Shown in pieces: positions 9,303 to 18,345 of a stretch of 64,000 nt of DNA. This DNA comes from Candidatus Thiomargarita nelsonii (GTDB lineage Bacteria > Pseudomonadota > Gammaproteobacteria > Beggiatoales > Beggiatoaceae). The stretch is taken from the NCBI GenBank assembly GCA_000785145.2, contig JSZA02000015.1:1-64000 (forward strand), in the 5' to 3' direction. A program made the translations under genes and the position numbers. A model generated the notes under the pieces. The model made no database searches, was not told the origin of the DNA, and saw nothing but the letters and a program-made list of their open reading frames with translations. Within the stretch, counting starts at the first letter, position 1. Every line of letters starts with the position of its first letter.

Positions 9303-9894
9303 CTAATTTTGAGATGCTTGACTGAGAACCGTTTCAGCATGAACACCAAAAAAACTACGAATTGTGGTGAAAAAGGCCGGTAATCCTTCGTTTGGTTCAA
9401 ATGTCAGCATCTCTTCAGCCAGTTGTGCTAATAAAGTCTCAAAATCATCATCAGTTGCCTCATCACCTAAACTTTCCCATTCAACCGCCAGGACCTCATT
9501 CAATTTCTCCCAAATCGCTTGTCGAGCGTTACGCAAACGCACACAATCTAAATTCAATCGTTTTATTGTCATCACGGCTTTTGTAATCTCAACGCCGGTT
9601 TGACTACAAGCCTTCTCATCCACACCCCCATCATCTGAGACCACAAACAATGAGGGCGAAACCGGTAATTCGCTAGGTTTTAGAATAATATTGTCTAAAT
9701 TGTCATCTTTTTTAGTTTCTCCACAACTATGATTTTTCTGATAGGGTTCTAAGCAACGTTCGTCATCTTTAAAACTTGAGTCCTCACCAAACATAAGAAT
9801 CTGAGAGCCGCCTCGACATGCCGCAAATAAATTACTTATTTCAAACATCCAATCAATGCTGCTAGGAATATCTGATTTCGGGTGAAAAGGCACC
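9303..9894 (-). CDS. Uncharacterised protein segment downstream of the split ATPase
   Basis: An open frame continuing through the palindrome at 9895-9945 and ending at 9303. The part below the palindrome (about 195 residues, [20 protein letters not shown] to [16 protein letters not shown]) does not match any family I recognise. It is acidic, with a likely helical segment rich in Leu, Arg and Asn ([20 protein letters not shown]). It may be the C-terminal domain of the ATPase gene read in a frame shifted by the palindrome, or the remains of a separate partner gene fused by it. No independent start with a ribosome-binding site was found, so it is probably not expressed on its own. Confidence 0.4.
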
Positions 9895-9945
9895 TTTCGA
9901 GGCAAAAGTTTGAGCATAAGTACCGCGAAAACTTTTGCCTCGAAA
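9895..9945. repeat. Palindromic insertion, TTTCGAGGCAAAAG family, copy 1
   Basis: Perfect 17-bp inverted arms, TTTCGAGGCAAAAGTTT at 9895-9911 and its reverse complement at 9929-9945, separated by 17 nt. It sits where the ATPase reading frame is lost. A sister copy with 20-bp arms is at 10474-10518 in the same gene. Confidence 0.85.
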
Positions 9946-10899
9946 ACTGTTTGAGCTAGGTGAATTGGCGGTAAGTTTTCCCTCTTGGTAAGATAACACC
10001 ACAATATTTTCTGGCTTGACAGTGGTGAGTACCGGCGCACTGTGAGTTGTCACAATAAATTGTGTGTTTGGAAAAGTCTTGATCAAATCAACCAGCACAC
10101 GCTGCTGCCATTTGGGGTGCAAATGCAAATCAATTTCATCAATTAACACAATGGCGGGTGACTCACAAGGCTCTTCTAGGTGCGGATTCGCCTGAGCCAG
10201 ACGACGGGCTAAATCCATGACTAAAGCAAGCATAACACGATAGCCACCACTGAGTTGTTCAAGTGAGAAAATTTCGGTTTTCGCGCCTTCAATTTCCAAG
10301 AAGACAAAAAACGTAAGGGTTGTACTTGAGTACGGGGATTGCTAGCACCCGGAATCAGACGGCAAATCGCTTCTCTCACCGCCTTTAAAAGCGTGAGTTG
10401 ATAATCCAAATCCTTGCGCTCAAACTTTTCTCTATGTTCCAAATTTTCTTGACCAAAAAACCACTCAAACAGCTTTCGAGGTAAAAGTTTTTGCTCCGCA
10501 AAAACTTTTACCTCGAAACCAAAATATCATTTGCTCTAAATACTTGTGCAGCTCAGTTAAACCGTTCAATTGTGCCTCATTTTTCCAGCTTTTATAAGGT
10601 AGTTGCTGTGATTCATAGTGCCAAGTTAAACCCGCCATGTTTTCAAGTTGAACTCGTACATAAGGTGCAGATTCAATATGAGTGGATTGTTGGCGAAAGT
10701 CATTGTCATCAAAAAAGCGTCGTTTTTGAAGTTTAAAATAACTCGGAATTTCTCCTAAAACCATGCTGATGGCATCCAGAATGCTGGTTTTGCCAGTCCC
10801 ATTTTCTCCCACTAATACCGTTAATTGCGGATGCAATGGCAATTGGATTTTCTCAATGGGCCGAAAATTTTCAATCAAAACGGATTTCAATTTCATCAT
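9946..10899 (-). pseudogene. AAA/ABC-type ATPase split by frameshifts and palindromic insertions
   Basis: Reading from 10899: MMKLKSVLIENFRPIEKIQL, then P-loop LVGENGTGKTSILDAI, then a break at the palindrome 10474-10518. The next frame gives EHREKFERKDLDYQLTLLKA (about 10442-10320), a second frameshift near 10300, then [11 protein letters not shown] (signature), [17 protein letters not shown] (Walker B) and [11 protein letters not shown] (H-loop), ending at the second palindrome. Joined, these make one ATPase of the same PtuA-like class as the pseudogene at 663-1869; EWFFGQENLEHREK here aligns with EWFRNREDIENEQ there. At least three separate disruptions mean it is not functional as read, unless the palindromes are tolerated in some way. 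Confidence 0.75.
10474..10518. repeat. Palindromic insertion, TTTCGAGGCAAAAG family, copy 2
   Basis: Perfect 20-bp arms, TTTCGAGGTAAAAGTTTTTG at 10474-10493 and its reverse complement at 10499-10518, with a 5-nt loop CTCCG. It lies inside the ATPase gene between the segments encoding LEQM and LFEWFFGQENL, introducing a frame change and a stop just downstream. Confidence 0.9.
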
Positions 10900-10956
10900 T
10901 TTTCCATAGAATAAGATTTATGTCAGAAAAAAATCAAGTGCTGATAGCTGACTCAA

Positions 10957-11107
10957 GAACGATGAGAGAAAATAAAAAACATTTAACCTACGCCATTTTG
11001 GCCTTAAAGGAAAAAATGGACGAGCCCAAGATAAATCTTGGACTCCTAAAGATAAAAAAATGCTATATGGGGCTAATGATCCAAGGCGACAGGGAATGGC
11101 ATTAGGA
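10957..11107 (+). pseudogene. Internally deleted copy of ggt (leader plus 3' end)
   Basis: 10960-11015 matches the ggt leader (GAGAGAAAATAAAAAACATT, CTACGCCATTTTGG, TTAAAGGAAAAAATGGA). 11050-11103 matches the ggt 3' coding end at about 6984-7037 (GCTATATGGGGCTAATGATC, GACAGGGAATGGCATTAGG). Everything between is gone and a CCAAGATAAATCTTGG repeat sits at the join. The short frame through it is meaningless. The region between the split ATPase and bioB otherwise holds only CCAAGATAAATCTTGG-type repeats. Confidence 0.75.
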
Positions 11108-11166
11108 GTCCAAAATTTATTTTGGACTCGTCCAAGATAAATCTTGGACTCCTAAAGACTAAAGAT

Positions 11167-11201
11167 AAAAAAATGCTATTTCTTAAAGAAATAGCATTTT
11201 T
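11167..11201. terminator. Hairpin terminator between the ggt remnant and bioB
   Basis: AAAATGCTATTTCTT pairs with AAGAAATAGCATTTT around 11170-11200, with A and T tracts on either side. It lies just past the bioB stop and would act on bioB transcripts running leftward, or bidirectionally. It belongs to a recurring hairpin type (compare AAATCCTATTTCTT hairpins near 5109 and 31880), so a repeat origin is possible. Confidence 0.6.
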
Positions 11202-11215
11202 AGATCGCTAGCCGA

Positions 11216-12184
11216 CTAAATATTGTTAAAGCCCAAGCGATTAAACAACTGACGATCATTCTCAACAGCCGCATTACCAGTCGTCAACAATTTTTCTCCA
11301 TAAAAAATCGAGTTTGCACCCGCGAGAAAACACAAAGCCTGTAATTCATCACTCATCGAGGCACGTCCAGCCGATAAACGTATATCTGATGCCGGCATCA
11401 AAATGCGTGCCACTGCGATACAACGTACCATATCAAACGGATCAATCTCCTGAACATCACCCAAAGGCGTTCCTGGCACAGGCACTAACTGATTAATGGG
11501 CACACTTTCTGGATGAGCCGGTAAATTAGCCAAAGTTTGCAACAAAGCGGCACGATCCCCCAAAGTCTCCCCCATACCAAGAATCCCACCACAACACACC
11601 TTCAAATCAGCAGCACGCACATTCGCTAACGTATCAAGACGATCCTTATAACTATGAGTACTAACGATCTGACTATAATGAGCAGCAGAAGTATCAAGAT
11701 TATGGTTATAATAATCCAAGCCCGCCTCTTTTAACAGATCGGCTTGTTCTGCATTAAGCATCCCTAAAGTCATACAAGTTTCCAAACCCAATGCTTTGAC
11801 ACCTTTGACTATCTCCAAAACCTTAGCAAAATCTCTCTGTTTTGGACTACGCCAAGCGGCACCCATACAAAAGCGCGTTGCACCATTAGCCTTAGCCTGC
11901 TCAGCAGCCGCAACCACACTCTCCACATCCATCAAAGCTTGAGACTTTATCTCCGTGTTATAACGCGCACTTTGTGAACAATAAGCACAATCCTCCGAAC
12001 AAGTACCCGTTTTGATATTCAACAAAGTACTTAATTGCACCTCATTAGGATTAAAATAATCACGGTGGATAGATTGCGCCTTAAAAATTAAATCGTTAAA
12101 AGAAGAATTCAATAAATCAAGGATTTCTTCTATATCCCAATCGTGACGCACTGTGGCTTGTTCTGATAAATTTTTATGTGTCAT
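11216..12184 (-). CDS. bioB: Biotin synthase
   Basis: A 322-residue radical-SAM enzyme that inserts sulfur into dethiobiotin. The iron-sulfur ligand motif TCSEDCAYC (CxxxCxxC) is near residue 61. Other family landmarks are [40 protein letters not shown] and RLSAGRASM. Length fits the family. The start ATG at 12184 gives [16 protein letters not shown]. Divergent from bepA, with 62 nt between the two starts. No other biotin genes are adjacent. Confidence 0.96.
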   Translation of the reverse strand: MTHKNLSEQATVRHDWDIEEILDLLNSSFNDLIFKAQSIHRDYFNPNEVQLSTLLNIKTGTCSEDCAYCSQSARYNTEIKSQALMDVESVVAAAEQAKANGATRFCMGAAWRSPKQRDFAKVLEIVKGVKALGLETCMTLGMLNAEQADLLKEAGLDYYNHNLDTSAAHYSQIVSTHSYKDRLDTLANVRAADLKVCCGGILGMGETLGDRAALLQTLANLPAHPESVPINQLVPVPGTPLGDVQEIDPFDMVRCIAVARILMPASDIRLSAGRASMSDELQALCFLAGANSIFYGEKLLTTGNAAVENDRQLFNRLGFNNI

Positions 12185-12203
12185 ATTGATATGTATTTAG
12201 TGA

Positions 12204-12209
12204 TATAAT
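12204..12209 (+). promoter_or_regulatory. Possible -10 element for bepA
   Basis: TATAAT at 12204-12209, 38 nt upstream of the bepA start codon in the short bioB-bepA divergent spacer. No good -35 at the right distance (TTGATA lies too close), so this is a weak assignment. Confidence 0.3.
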
Positions 12210-12246
12210 TGTCCAAAATAAATTTTGGACGCCTGAGAATTCTCAA

Positions 12247-13680
12247 ATGAAACAATATTGGCTTTTTATATTATTTTGTGTGCTCTCACCCTATAACGCC
12301 GCCACAGAACTACCCGACATAGGTATCTCTGCTAACACCGTCATGTCACCAGCAGATGAACAAAAATTGGGAGAAGCCTTTCTCCGACAACTACGTCGAG
12401 AAATGGAAATCATAGACGATCCCCAAATCAATAACTACATTAATGCAGTGGGAAATCGTCTCGCCTCATACAGCAATAACCCCGAACAACACTTTCGGTT
12501 TTTTATCGTCAAAGAATCCTCTATTAACGCTTTTGCCATCCCAGGTGGCTTTATAGGCATACACAGTGGGCTCATTTTAAAAACCCACACTGAAAGTGAA
12601 CTGGCTTCCGTACTTGCCCATGAAATTGCCCACGTCACCCAACGCCACATTGCTCGCATTATTGAAGCTTCTCAACGTTTCACCTTACCAATAATAGCGG
12701 CTTTGATTGCAGCCGCCGTGATAGCGGGTAGTACTTCAAACCCCGATATTGGACAAGCCGCCATCGCCACGATCATGGCTAGCAACGTACAAATGCAAAT
12801 TAACTTTACTCGTACCCATGAAATCGAAGCCGATCACTTGGGAATGCAAATCCTTGCCAATGCTGGTTTTGATCCACGCGACATGCCCAACTTTTTTAAA
12901 CGTTTACAAGTTGCTAATCGCTATTACGGCAACGTTCCAGAATTTTTACGCACCCACCCCGTCACCACAGATCGCATTGCTGAAGCCCACTCACGCGCCG
13001 AAAAATATCCTCATCAAGAGATGGGCGATACGCCATTTTATCATCTCATCAAAGCTAAAATACTGGTATTAACCACTGATGATAAAGAAAAACTATTGAA
13101 AACACTAAAAAATATGCTCAAAACGGGCAGTTACCGTGATGAACGCGCCACCCGTTATGCTCTCGCTTTAACACTACTCGCCACACGAAAAATTCAGGGG
13201 CTACAAACACAAATTCATTGGCTTTTCAAAAATGACAGCGATAAAATTGCATATCACTTATTGAAAGCAAGGCTAGCTTTATTGCAAAATAATACTGCCA
13301 AAGCGATGCAAGAATATGAACAAACCCTAGAAATTTATCCAGGTGATAAAACATTGGGACTGGACTATGCGGAAAAATTATTGCAAAATAACTCACCGCG
13401 CAAAGCTAAGGCGGTACTACTAAAAATAGCGGCTTTATCAAATCCCTATTACTATTATTTATTAGCAAATGCTTATCAATTAACGGGGGAAAAAGCGCAG
13501 GCACATTTAGCTTATGCAGAAAAGTACTATCTCATGGGCGAAACCGCCCTTGCCTTAGAACAAGTTAAGCTGGCACGTCAACAAAATCAACTTAATTTTT
13601 ACTTAGCATCGCGCATAGACGCACGCTATAAAGAGTTACAAGCCGAGCTACTTGAGGAACAAAATTTCTCAAATCCATAA
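12247..13680 (+). CDS. bepA: BepA/YfgC-type periplasmic M48 metalloprotease with TPR repeats
   Basis: 477 residues. A signal peptide (about 1-19, FILFCVLSPYNAATE) leads into an M48 zinc protease domain: AFAIPGGFIGIHSGL, the zinc motif HEIAHVTQRH near residue 125, and the third-ligand region RTHEIEADHLGMQIL. The C-terminal half (from about 270) is helical and TPR-like (AYHLLKARLALLQNN, YYYLLANAYQLTGEKAQAHL). Proteins of this architecture act on outer-membrane protein and LptD assembly in the periplasm. Single gene, facing away from bioB. Confidence 0.92.
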   Translation: MKQYWLFILFCVLSPYNAATELPDIGISANTVMSPADEQKLGEAFLRQLRREMEIIDDPQINNYINAVGNRLASYSNNPEQHFRFFIVKESSINAFAIPGGFIGIHSGLILKTHTESELASVLAHEIAHVTQRHIARIIEASQRFTLPIIAALIAAAVIAGSTSNPDIGQAAIATIMASNVQMQINFTRTHEIEADHLGMQILANAGFDPRDMPNFFKRLQVANRYYGNVPEFLRTHPVTTDRIAEAHSRAEKYPHQEMGDTPFYHLIKAKILVLTTDDKEKLLKTLKNMLKTGSYRDERATRYALALTLLATRKIQGLQTQIHWLFKNDSDKIAYHLLKARLALLQNNTAKAMQEYEQTLEIYPGDKTLGLDYAEKLLQNNSPRKAKAVLLKIAALSNPYYYYLLANAYQLTGEKAQAHLAYAEKYYLMGETALALEQVKLARQQNQLNFYLASRIDARYKELQAELLEEQNFSNP

Positions 13681-13967
13681 TAGACTTGTCCCTTTTTAAT
13701 TGTAGGGTGGGTAGCGCAACCCACCGCTCAGATCAATGCCATCGCCGTTAAGGGCAACCACTAGGGTGTTGCCCCTACGAGAAATCACGGTCCATGTAGG
13801 GGCAATCCTTTATGGTTGCCCCTGTTAGGCTCAGATAGGTGGGTTGGGCGTCCCATAACGATGTTGCGCGGGCAACCACAAGGGATTGCCCCTACCCACC
13901 CTACATACGCTTTAATTTATTGAGGCAAAGTATAATATTGACTTTAATTTCAATTACTTAGGAGAAA
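13681..13967. repeat. Repeat-filled spacer upstream of soxY, with a possible decayed MITE
   Basis: Contains TGTAGGGTGGGTAGCGCAAC, several GGGGCAATCC/GGTTGCCCC units between 13738 and 13905, and a possible decayed MITE at about 13733-13829. That one starts CAATGCCATCGCCG and is flanked by GCTCAGAT on both sides, but its right terminal repeat is lost. Just before soxY the sequence is AT-rich, with TTAGGAGAAAATG providing the ribosome-binding site. Confidence 0.6.
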
Positions 13968-14438
13968 ATGTCGATGATTCTAGCACGTAGAACATTTTTA
14001 AAAGGCATCATTGCCACTGGCGGAACAATGGCATTAGGCACAAGCCTACTGCCATCTAGCGTCATGGCAGACTGGCCCAAATTGGCTTTTGAAGCCACCA
14101 GCGTCGAAGATGCCATGATGGCCCTGTTTGACAGTGCAGAGGTAGAAGAAACTGACAAAATTACCATTGATACGCCTGATATCGCCGAAAATGGTGCGGT
14201 AGTCCCGGTTGAGATCACGGCAAATCTGCCCAATGTCAAATCCATCACGATTATCGCTGAGAAAAATCCTGTGCCATTAATAGGACAATTTGACTTTGGC
14301 GAGAATGCTGAAGGCTGGGTAAAAACCCGTATTAAAATGGGTAAAACATCCAATGTCATTGCCGTGGTAAAAGCGGACGGCAAACTTTATGCGGCACGCC
14401 GCGAAATCAAAGTCACCCTCGGTGGATGTGGCAGTTAA
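13968..14438 (+). CDS. soxY: SoxY, sulfur-carrier subunit of the thiosulfate-oxidising Sox system
   Basis: 156 residues. A twin-arginine signal (ARRTFLKGIIATGGTMALGT) targets the folded protein to the periplasm. The mature protein ends GGCGS, the mobile arm whose Cys carries the sulfur intermediates; the usual form is GGCGG, so the last residue is a conservative variant. The body (ENGAVVPVEITANLPNVKSI, PVPLIGQFDFG) is typical. Ribosome-binding site TTAGGAG lies before the start; ATG at 13974 is an alternative start (MILARR). Followed directly by soxZ with 20 nt between. The rest of the sox genes are not in the window. Confidence 0.95.
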   Translation: MSMILARRTFLKGIIATGGTMALGTSLLPSSVMADWPKLAFEATSVEDAMMALFDSAEVEETDKITIDTPDIAENGAVVPVEITANLPNVKSITIIAEKNPVPLIGQFDFGENAEGWVKTRIKMGKTSNVIAVVKADGKLYAARREIKVTLGGCGS

Positions 14439-14458
14439 CAAACAAAGGAGGAGAATCA

Positions 14459-14785
14459 GTGTCAACAATACGTCTTCAAGCTAAAGTCAACAAAGAGGGC
14501 ATCACTGAAGTGAAAGCCCTGATACAACACCCGATGGAAGGTGGAGGTCGCAAAGACTTGGAAACCGGTAAATTAGTCCCTGCTCATTTCATTGACAAAG
14601 TGACTTGTGAACACAACGGAAAAATTGTGATGTCTGCGGACTGGGGGTCGGGTATCTCCAAAAACCCTTACCTATCCTTTAGATTCAAAGGTGCGGCTAA
14701 GGGAGAGAAAGTCAAACTGTCTTGGAAAGACAACAAAGATCAAACTGATTCACGCGAAGTGAAAATCAGACAGAGTCGGAGATAG
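14459..14785 (+). CDS. soxZ: SoxZ, partner subunit of SoxY
   Basis: 108 residues from GTG at 14459, chosen because AAAGGAGGAG lies 8-15 nt upstream and the protein then begins STIRLQAKVNKEGITEVKAL, as expected. No signal peptide, since SoxZ is exported with SoxY. Family features: LIQHPMEGGGRKD, PAHFIDKVTCEHNGK, FRFKGAAKGEKVKLSW. It forms the SoxYZ carrier that presents the SoxY Cys to the other Sox enzymes. Same operon as soxY. Confidence 0.95.
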   Translation: MSTIRLQAKVNKEGITEVKALIQHPMEGGGRKDLETGKLVPAHFIDKVTCEHNGKIVMSADWGSGISKNPYLSFRFKGAAKGEKVKLSWKDNKDQTDSREVKIRQSRR

Positions 14786-14866
14786 AAGTTTTTAGAGTTT
14801 TTAGTTATCAGTAAACAGTTATCATTTTAAGCATTTCGTTGTTCTTTTCTGGACAATTTTTCGTTG

Positions 14867-15142
14867 TTTCGGGAATGGAGCGCAGCGGATTTCCCGAAAC
14901 CATTTTTCGTTATTTCGGGAATGGAGCGCAGCGGATTTCCCGAAACCATTTTTCGTTATTTCGGGAATGGAGCGCAGCGGATTTCCCGAAACAACTTTTC
15001 GTTATTTCGGGAATGGAGCGCAGCGGATTTCCCGAAACAACTTTTCGTTATTTCGGGAATGGAGCGCAGCGGATTTCCCGAAACAACTTTTCGTTATTTC
15101 GGGAATGGAGCGCAGCGGATTTCCCGAAACAACTTTTCTGGA
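14867..15142 (+). repeat. Tandem array of a 46-bp palindromic unit, six copies
   Basis: Unit TTTCGGGAATGGAGCGCAGC + GGATTTCCCGAAA + spacer, period 46 bp, starting at 14867, 14913, 14959, 15005, 15051 and 15097. Each unit contains a near-palindrome TTTCGGGAA(...)TTCCCGAAA that can fold as a hairpin. All frames across it are open because of periodicity; no protein is inferred. Single copies of the unit occur at about 15643-15675 and, inverted, at about 30752-30788. Confidence 0.95.
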
Positions 15143-15222
15143 CAATTTTAAGTTATTTAGGGACAAGTCTATTTTATTATTGATAACTGATAACTGATAA
15201 CTGACTCAAAAAGATGAACAAG

Positions 15223-15690
15223 TCGAGGGTTTCGGGAAATCCGCTGCGTGTAATGAACGAAACAACTTTTCAGAATCAGGTGGATACGCTATCGCTTAAT
15301 CCACCCTACATATAGTTGTCCAGAAAAGTTTTGTCCTAAAGAGGTTTTTCGTTTGTTGTTCGAGGGTTTCGGGAAATCCGCTGCGTGTAATGAACGAAAC
15401 AACTTTTCAGAATCAGGTGGATACGCTATCGCTTAATCCACCCTACATATAGTTGTCCAGAAAAGTTTTGTCCTAAAGAGGTTTTTCGTTTGTTGTTCGA
15501 GGGTTTCGGGAAATCCGCTGCGTGTAATGAACGAAACAACTTTTCAGAATCAGGTGGATACGCTATCGCTTAATCCACCCTACATATAGTTGTCCAGAAA
15601 AGTTTTGTCCTAAAGAGGTTTTTCGTTTGTTGTTCGAGGGTTTCGGGAAATCCGCTGCGCTCCATTCCCGAAACAACTTTTTAAGTCGAT
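15223..15690 (+). repeat. Tandem array of a 137-bp unit, about 3.4 copies
   Basis: Units start at 15223, 15360, 15497 and 15634 (TCGAGGGTTTCGGGAAATCC), an exact 137-bp period. Each unit combines three motifs that are dispersed elsewhere: TTTCGGGAAATCCGCTGCG, GGTGGATACGC...TTAATCCACCCTAC, and TTGTCCAGAAAAGTTTTGTC. The last partial copy ends with the hairpin partner GCGCTCCATTCCCGAAAC. The array is bordered on both sides by GATAACTGATAACTGA heptamer runs (about 15180-15203 and 15696-15718). Confidence 0.95.
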
Positions 15691-15731
15691 TTTATGATTG
15701 ATAACTGATAACTGATAACCTACTCAAAAAT

Positions 15732-16301
15732 ATGAACAAAATTTTATGTGTATTTTTACTATCAGTGATGAGTAGTGGCTGTACAGGCATGTTACCCTCA
15801 GTTAAAAAAACCACTGAATCACCTTGGCAACATTTTGAAGATGCCAAAAAAGCTTTCGACAAGATAGAACCCCAAAAAACGACTCATGAAGATTTAAAAA
15901 AACTCGGCTTTGATCCCTTTGAAGTACCCAATGTCAAATTGATTACCTATCTCGATCTACTCAAAATCTTTCTACCTAATGATTCTATCTTAATGGAAGA
16001 TATTGATCCGGGAGTACGCTCCTGTTTAGAAGCGAGAGATATTTGTCATGGTTACGAAGTCACACCCAATAGATTGAATACTAAACGCTTTGGTAATGTC
16101 TTTCTTGATTTGTTGAACTTCAGAAGAAAACAAATCACCGAAGGTTGGAAATTTTACGCCCTGATTGTTTTAAAAAACGGCTTAGTGGTTCACAAACTGT
16201 GGGGCGGTGAACCTAAGATAGCAGAAATTGAAGATAAAAGAAATCCGTTGGGCCCATTTCAAAATATGGATAAGATATTGCCGTCAATTAAAATCAATTG
16301 A
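15732..16301 (+). CDS. Uncharacterised lipoprotein
   Basis: 189 residues with a lipoprotein signal: [17 protein letters not shown], lipobox Cys at residue 17. The mature part is soluble ([54 protein letters not shown]). The DLKKLGFDP...PNV segment with a later valine-rich strand recalls small periplasmic lipoproteins of unknown function in gammaproteobacteria. Predicted to be anchored in the inner or outer membrane facing the periplasm. Its stop overlaps the tsaD 3' end in the opposite strand by 8 bp (convergent genes). Confidence 0.8.
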   Translation: MNKILCVFLLSVMSSGCTGMLPSVKKTTESPWQHFEDAKKAFDKIEPQKTTHEDLKKLGFDPFEVPNVKLITYLDLLKIFLPNDSILMEDIDPGVRSCLEARDICHGYEVTPNRLNTKRFGNVFLDLLNFRRKQITEGWKFYALIVLKNGLVVHKLWGGEPKIAEIEDKRNPLGPFQNMDKILPSIKIN

Positions 16302-17289
16302 GATCATTCATTGGCCAACGTGGACGTGCGCCAAATGCCAGCGGCTCTGATTGTCCCGCCGCAAGGCGTAGCGCACCCGCGTAGGCAATCATCGCGCCGT
16401 TATCAGTACAAAAGATCGGGCGAGGATAATACACAGCCACACCCATTTTCTTACCCAATTCTGCCAAATGTCTCCGCAAGCCTTGATTGGCACCCACGCC
16501 ACCCGCAATCACTAAACTTTTTAAGCCCGTCTGTTGCAAGGCGCGACGACATTTAATTGCTAAAGTATCTATCACTGCGTCTTCAAAGGCGCGGGCAATA
16601 TCGGCGCGAGTCTGTTCATTTTGTTCTTGCGCTTGCCAAGTTGTCAAAACCTGCGTTTTTAAGCCGCTAAAACTGAAATTTAAGCCGGGGCGTTGCGTCA
16701 TCGGGCGGGAAAAATGAAAGGTATTAGGATTGCCACTTTCTGCCAAACGTGCGAGGGCGGGGCCACCTGGATAGCCTAAGCCGAGTAATTTCGCTGTTTT
16801 ATCAAAGGCTTCCCCGGCAGCATCATCGACCGATTCTCCCAAGATCGTATATTTGCCCACCGCCGCGACTTGTACCAATTGAGTATGTCCGCCTGAAACC
16901 AGTAAGGCTAAAAAGGGAAAACTGGGTGCTGGCGTTTCAAGCATAGTGGCGAGCAAATGCCCTTCCATGTGATGGACACCAATGGCAGGGACTTGCCAAG
17001 TCCAAGCCAGACTACGCCCAACGGCTGCCCCAACCAGTAAAGCACCGATTAATCCTGGTCCGGCTGTGTACGCAACACCGTCAATTGTATGATTGTCGCT
17101 GAGTAGCTTTTTAATCAGTGGTATTAATTTGCGGACATGATCGCGGGAGGCTAATTCTGGAACAACGCCCCCATATTCTGCATGTAAGTCCACTTGACTA
17201 TACAAGGCATGTCCTAATAAGCCTTGCTCTTTATCGTATAAAGCGACACCAGTTTCGTCGCAGGAAGTTTCTATGCCTAATATTCGCAT
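16294..17289 (-). CDS. tsaD: tRNA N6-adenosine threonylcarbamoyltransferase TsaD
   Basis: 331 residues from ATG at 17289 ([19 protein letters not shown]); an in-frame upstream Met at 17355 would add an unconserved tail and is rejected. TsaD transfers threonylcarbamoyl to A37 of ANN-decoding tRNAs. The ASKHA-fold signatures are present: ETSCDET, metal-binding [20 protein letters not shown], LDNxG-type [29 protein letters not shown] and [13 protein letters not shown]. Full length for the family. Divergent from the deacetylase-family gene, with 42 nt between the starts. Confidence 0.96.
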   Translation of the reverse strand: MRILGIETSCDETGVALYDKEQGLLGHALYSQVDLHAEYGGVVPELASRDHVRKLIPLIKKLLSDNHTIDGVAYTAGPGLIGALLVGAAVGRSLAWTWQVPAIGVHHMEGHLLATMLETPAPSFPFLALLVSGGHTQLVQVAAVGKYTILGESVDDAAGEAFDKTAKLLGLGYPGGPALARLAESGNPNTFHFSRPMTQRPGLNFSFSGLKTQVLTTWQAQEQNEQTRADIARAFEDAVIDTLAIKCRRALQQTGLKSLVIAGGVGANQGLRRHLAELGKKMGVAVYYPRPIFCTDNGAMIAYAGALRLAAGQSEPLAFGARPRWPMNDLN

Positions 17290-17331
17290 TTGATATAATT
17301 GCCTTTTTAGAAAATTTAAGGAAAAATAGTC

Positions 17332-18249
17332 ATGTCTATAGCCTACCTCGACCATCCCGCCTGTTTACGACATAACATGGGCACTGGACATCCAGAAAGT
17401 CCCGCTAGGCTCTATGCCATAGAAGAGCAATTGAGGACGCTCATGAATTTTATGCGTCATTATGAAGCACCAAAAGCCACGCATCAACAATTGGCGCGGG
17501 TACATGATGTCAACTATATTGATCAAATATTAAATTTCAATGAAAAACAAGGCGCTACTTATCTCGATCCTGATACGGTGCTGATGGCAGAAACTCCAGA
17601 AGCGGCTTTACGTGCCGCTGGTGCGCTTATTCACGCCACTGATTTAGTTTTAAGCAATCAACATCAAGTCGCATTTTGTAATATCCGTCCCCCTGGTCAT
17701 CATGCTCTGCGTGCTCAGGCTATGGGATTTTGCTTTTTCAATAATATTGCTGTCGGAGTGGCTCATGCCATTGAAGCTTATGGATTGGAGCGAGTAGCCA
17801 TTGCAGATTTTGACGTTCATCATGGCAATGGCACTGAAGCGATTTTCGCCGATGAGCCGCGTGTGATGCTTTGTTCAAGCTTTCAACATCCCTTTTATCC
17901 GGGCGTTGGTGCTGATACCGTCAGTGATCATATTATTAATGTGCCACTACCTGCCGGTACCCGTGGGGATGAATTTCGTGATGCTATTACAAACCAGTGG
18001 CTACCGGCTTTGCATGAATTTGCGCCTCAAATGATTTTTATCTCTGCTGGCTTTGATGCTCATGAAAATGATGAGATGTCTATGATGTGTTTGCAAGCTG
18101 ACGACTATACTTGGGTGACGCAGGAAATCTTGGCGATAGCTGATAAATATGCTGAAGGTAGAATTGTCTCTACCCTTGAAGGGGGTTATGACTTGCAGGC
18201 ACTGGCGCAAAGTGTGGCAGCCCACCTTGAAGTGTTGATGCGAATATAA
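17332..18249 (+). CDS. Histone-deacetylase-family (AcuC/HDAC-like) zinc deacetylase
   Basis: 305 residues. Class II HDAC-like landmarks are seen: [20 protein letters not shown] at the N-terminus, [20 protein letters not shown] (catalytic His pair), [15 protein letters not shown] (zinc ligands Asp and His), [12 protein letters not shown] (third ligand) and [11 protein letters not shown]. Bacterial members hydrolyse acetylated small molecules, polyamines or proteins; the substrate cannot be read from sequence. A TATAAT at 17294-17299 lies 32 nt upstream and could be its -10. Cytoplasmic, single gene. Confidence 0.9.
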   Translation: MSIAYLDHPACLRHNMGTGHPESPARLYAIEEQLRTLMNFMRHYEAPKATHQQLARVHDVNYIDQILNFNEKQGATYLDPDTVLMAETPEAALRAAGALIHATDLVLSNQHQVAFCNIRPPGHHALRAQAMGFCFFNNIAVGVAHAIEAYGLERVAIADFDVHHGNGTEAIFADEPRVMLCSSFQHPFYPGVGADTVSDHIINVPLPAGTRGDEFRDAITNQWLPALHEFAPQMIFISAGFDAHENDEMSMMCLQADDYTWVTQEILAIADKYAEGRIVSTLEGGYDLQALAQSVAAHLEVLMRI

Positions 18250-18263
18250 AAATATAATATAGC

Positions 18264-18345
18264 AAGCGTAGGGTCAATGCCATTAAGTTAAGGGCAACCA
18301 TAAAGGATTGCCCGCCCCTACGCCAATGGCATTGAAGTGTAGGGT
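18264..18345. mobile_element. MITE-like element (18275-18334) with 11-bp target duplications
   Basis: The element (60 bp) begins CAATGCCATTAAGTTAAGGG and ends CCAATGGCATTG. It is flanked by AAGCGTAGGGT (18264-18274) and AAGTGTAGGGT (18335-18345), an 11-bp duplication with one mismatch. The interior is a GGGCAACC...GGATTGCCC inverted block. It has inserted in a GTAGGGTGCGTCC-type repeat. Same family as 24273-24378, 38565-38690, 63655-63789 and 63801-63972. Confidence 0.8.

Noticed and set aside
10836-11105. Forward open frame of 89 residues over the ATPase start and ggt remnant
   Set aside because: It runs antisense to the ATPase N-terminus and then through duplicated ggt leader DNA. Its content is explained by those two features.
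13733-13829. Sixth MITE of the CAATGCCA family
   Set aside because: The left end and a partial flanking duplication (GCTCAGAT) are present, but the right terminal repeat is missing, so it is noted only as a possible decayed copy.
14839-15197. Long open frames with GMERSGFPET-like repeats across the 46-bp array
   Set aside because: All three forward frames are open only because the repeat period and sequence lack stops. No start signal, no non-repeat portion and no protein-like composition. Treated as tandem non-coding repeats.
14867-15690. Possible CRISPR array
   Set aside because: The units are contiguous tandem repeats with no unique spacers, and no cas genes are near.
17290-17355. N-terminal extension of TsaD
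   Set aside because: The frame is open to 17355, but TsaD proteins begin at [13 protein letters not shown]. The extension overlaps the promoter area and the start of the divergent gene.
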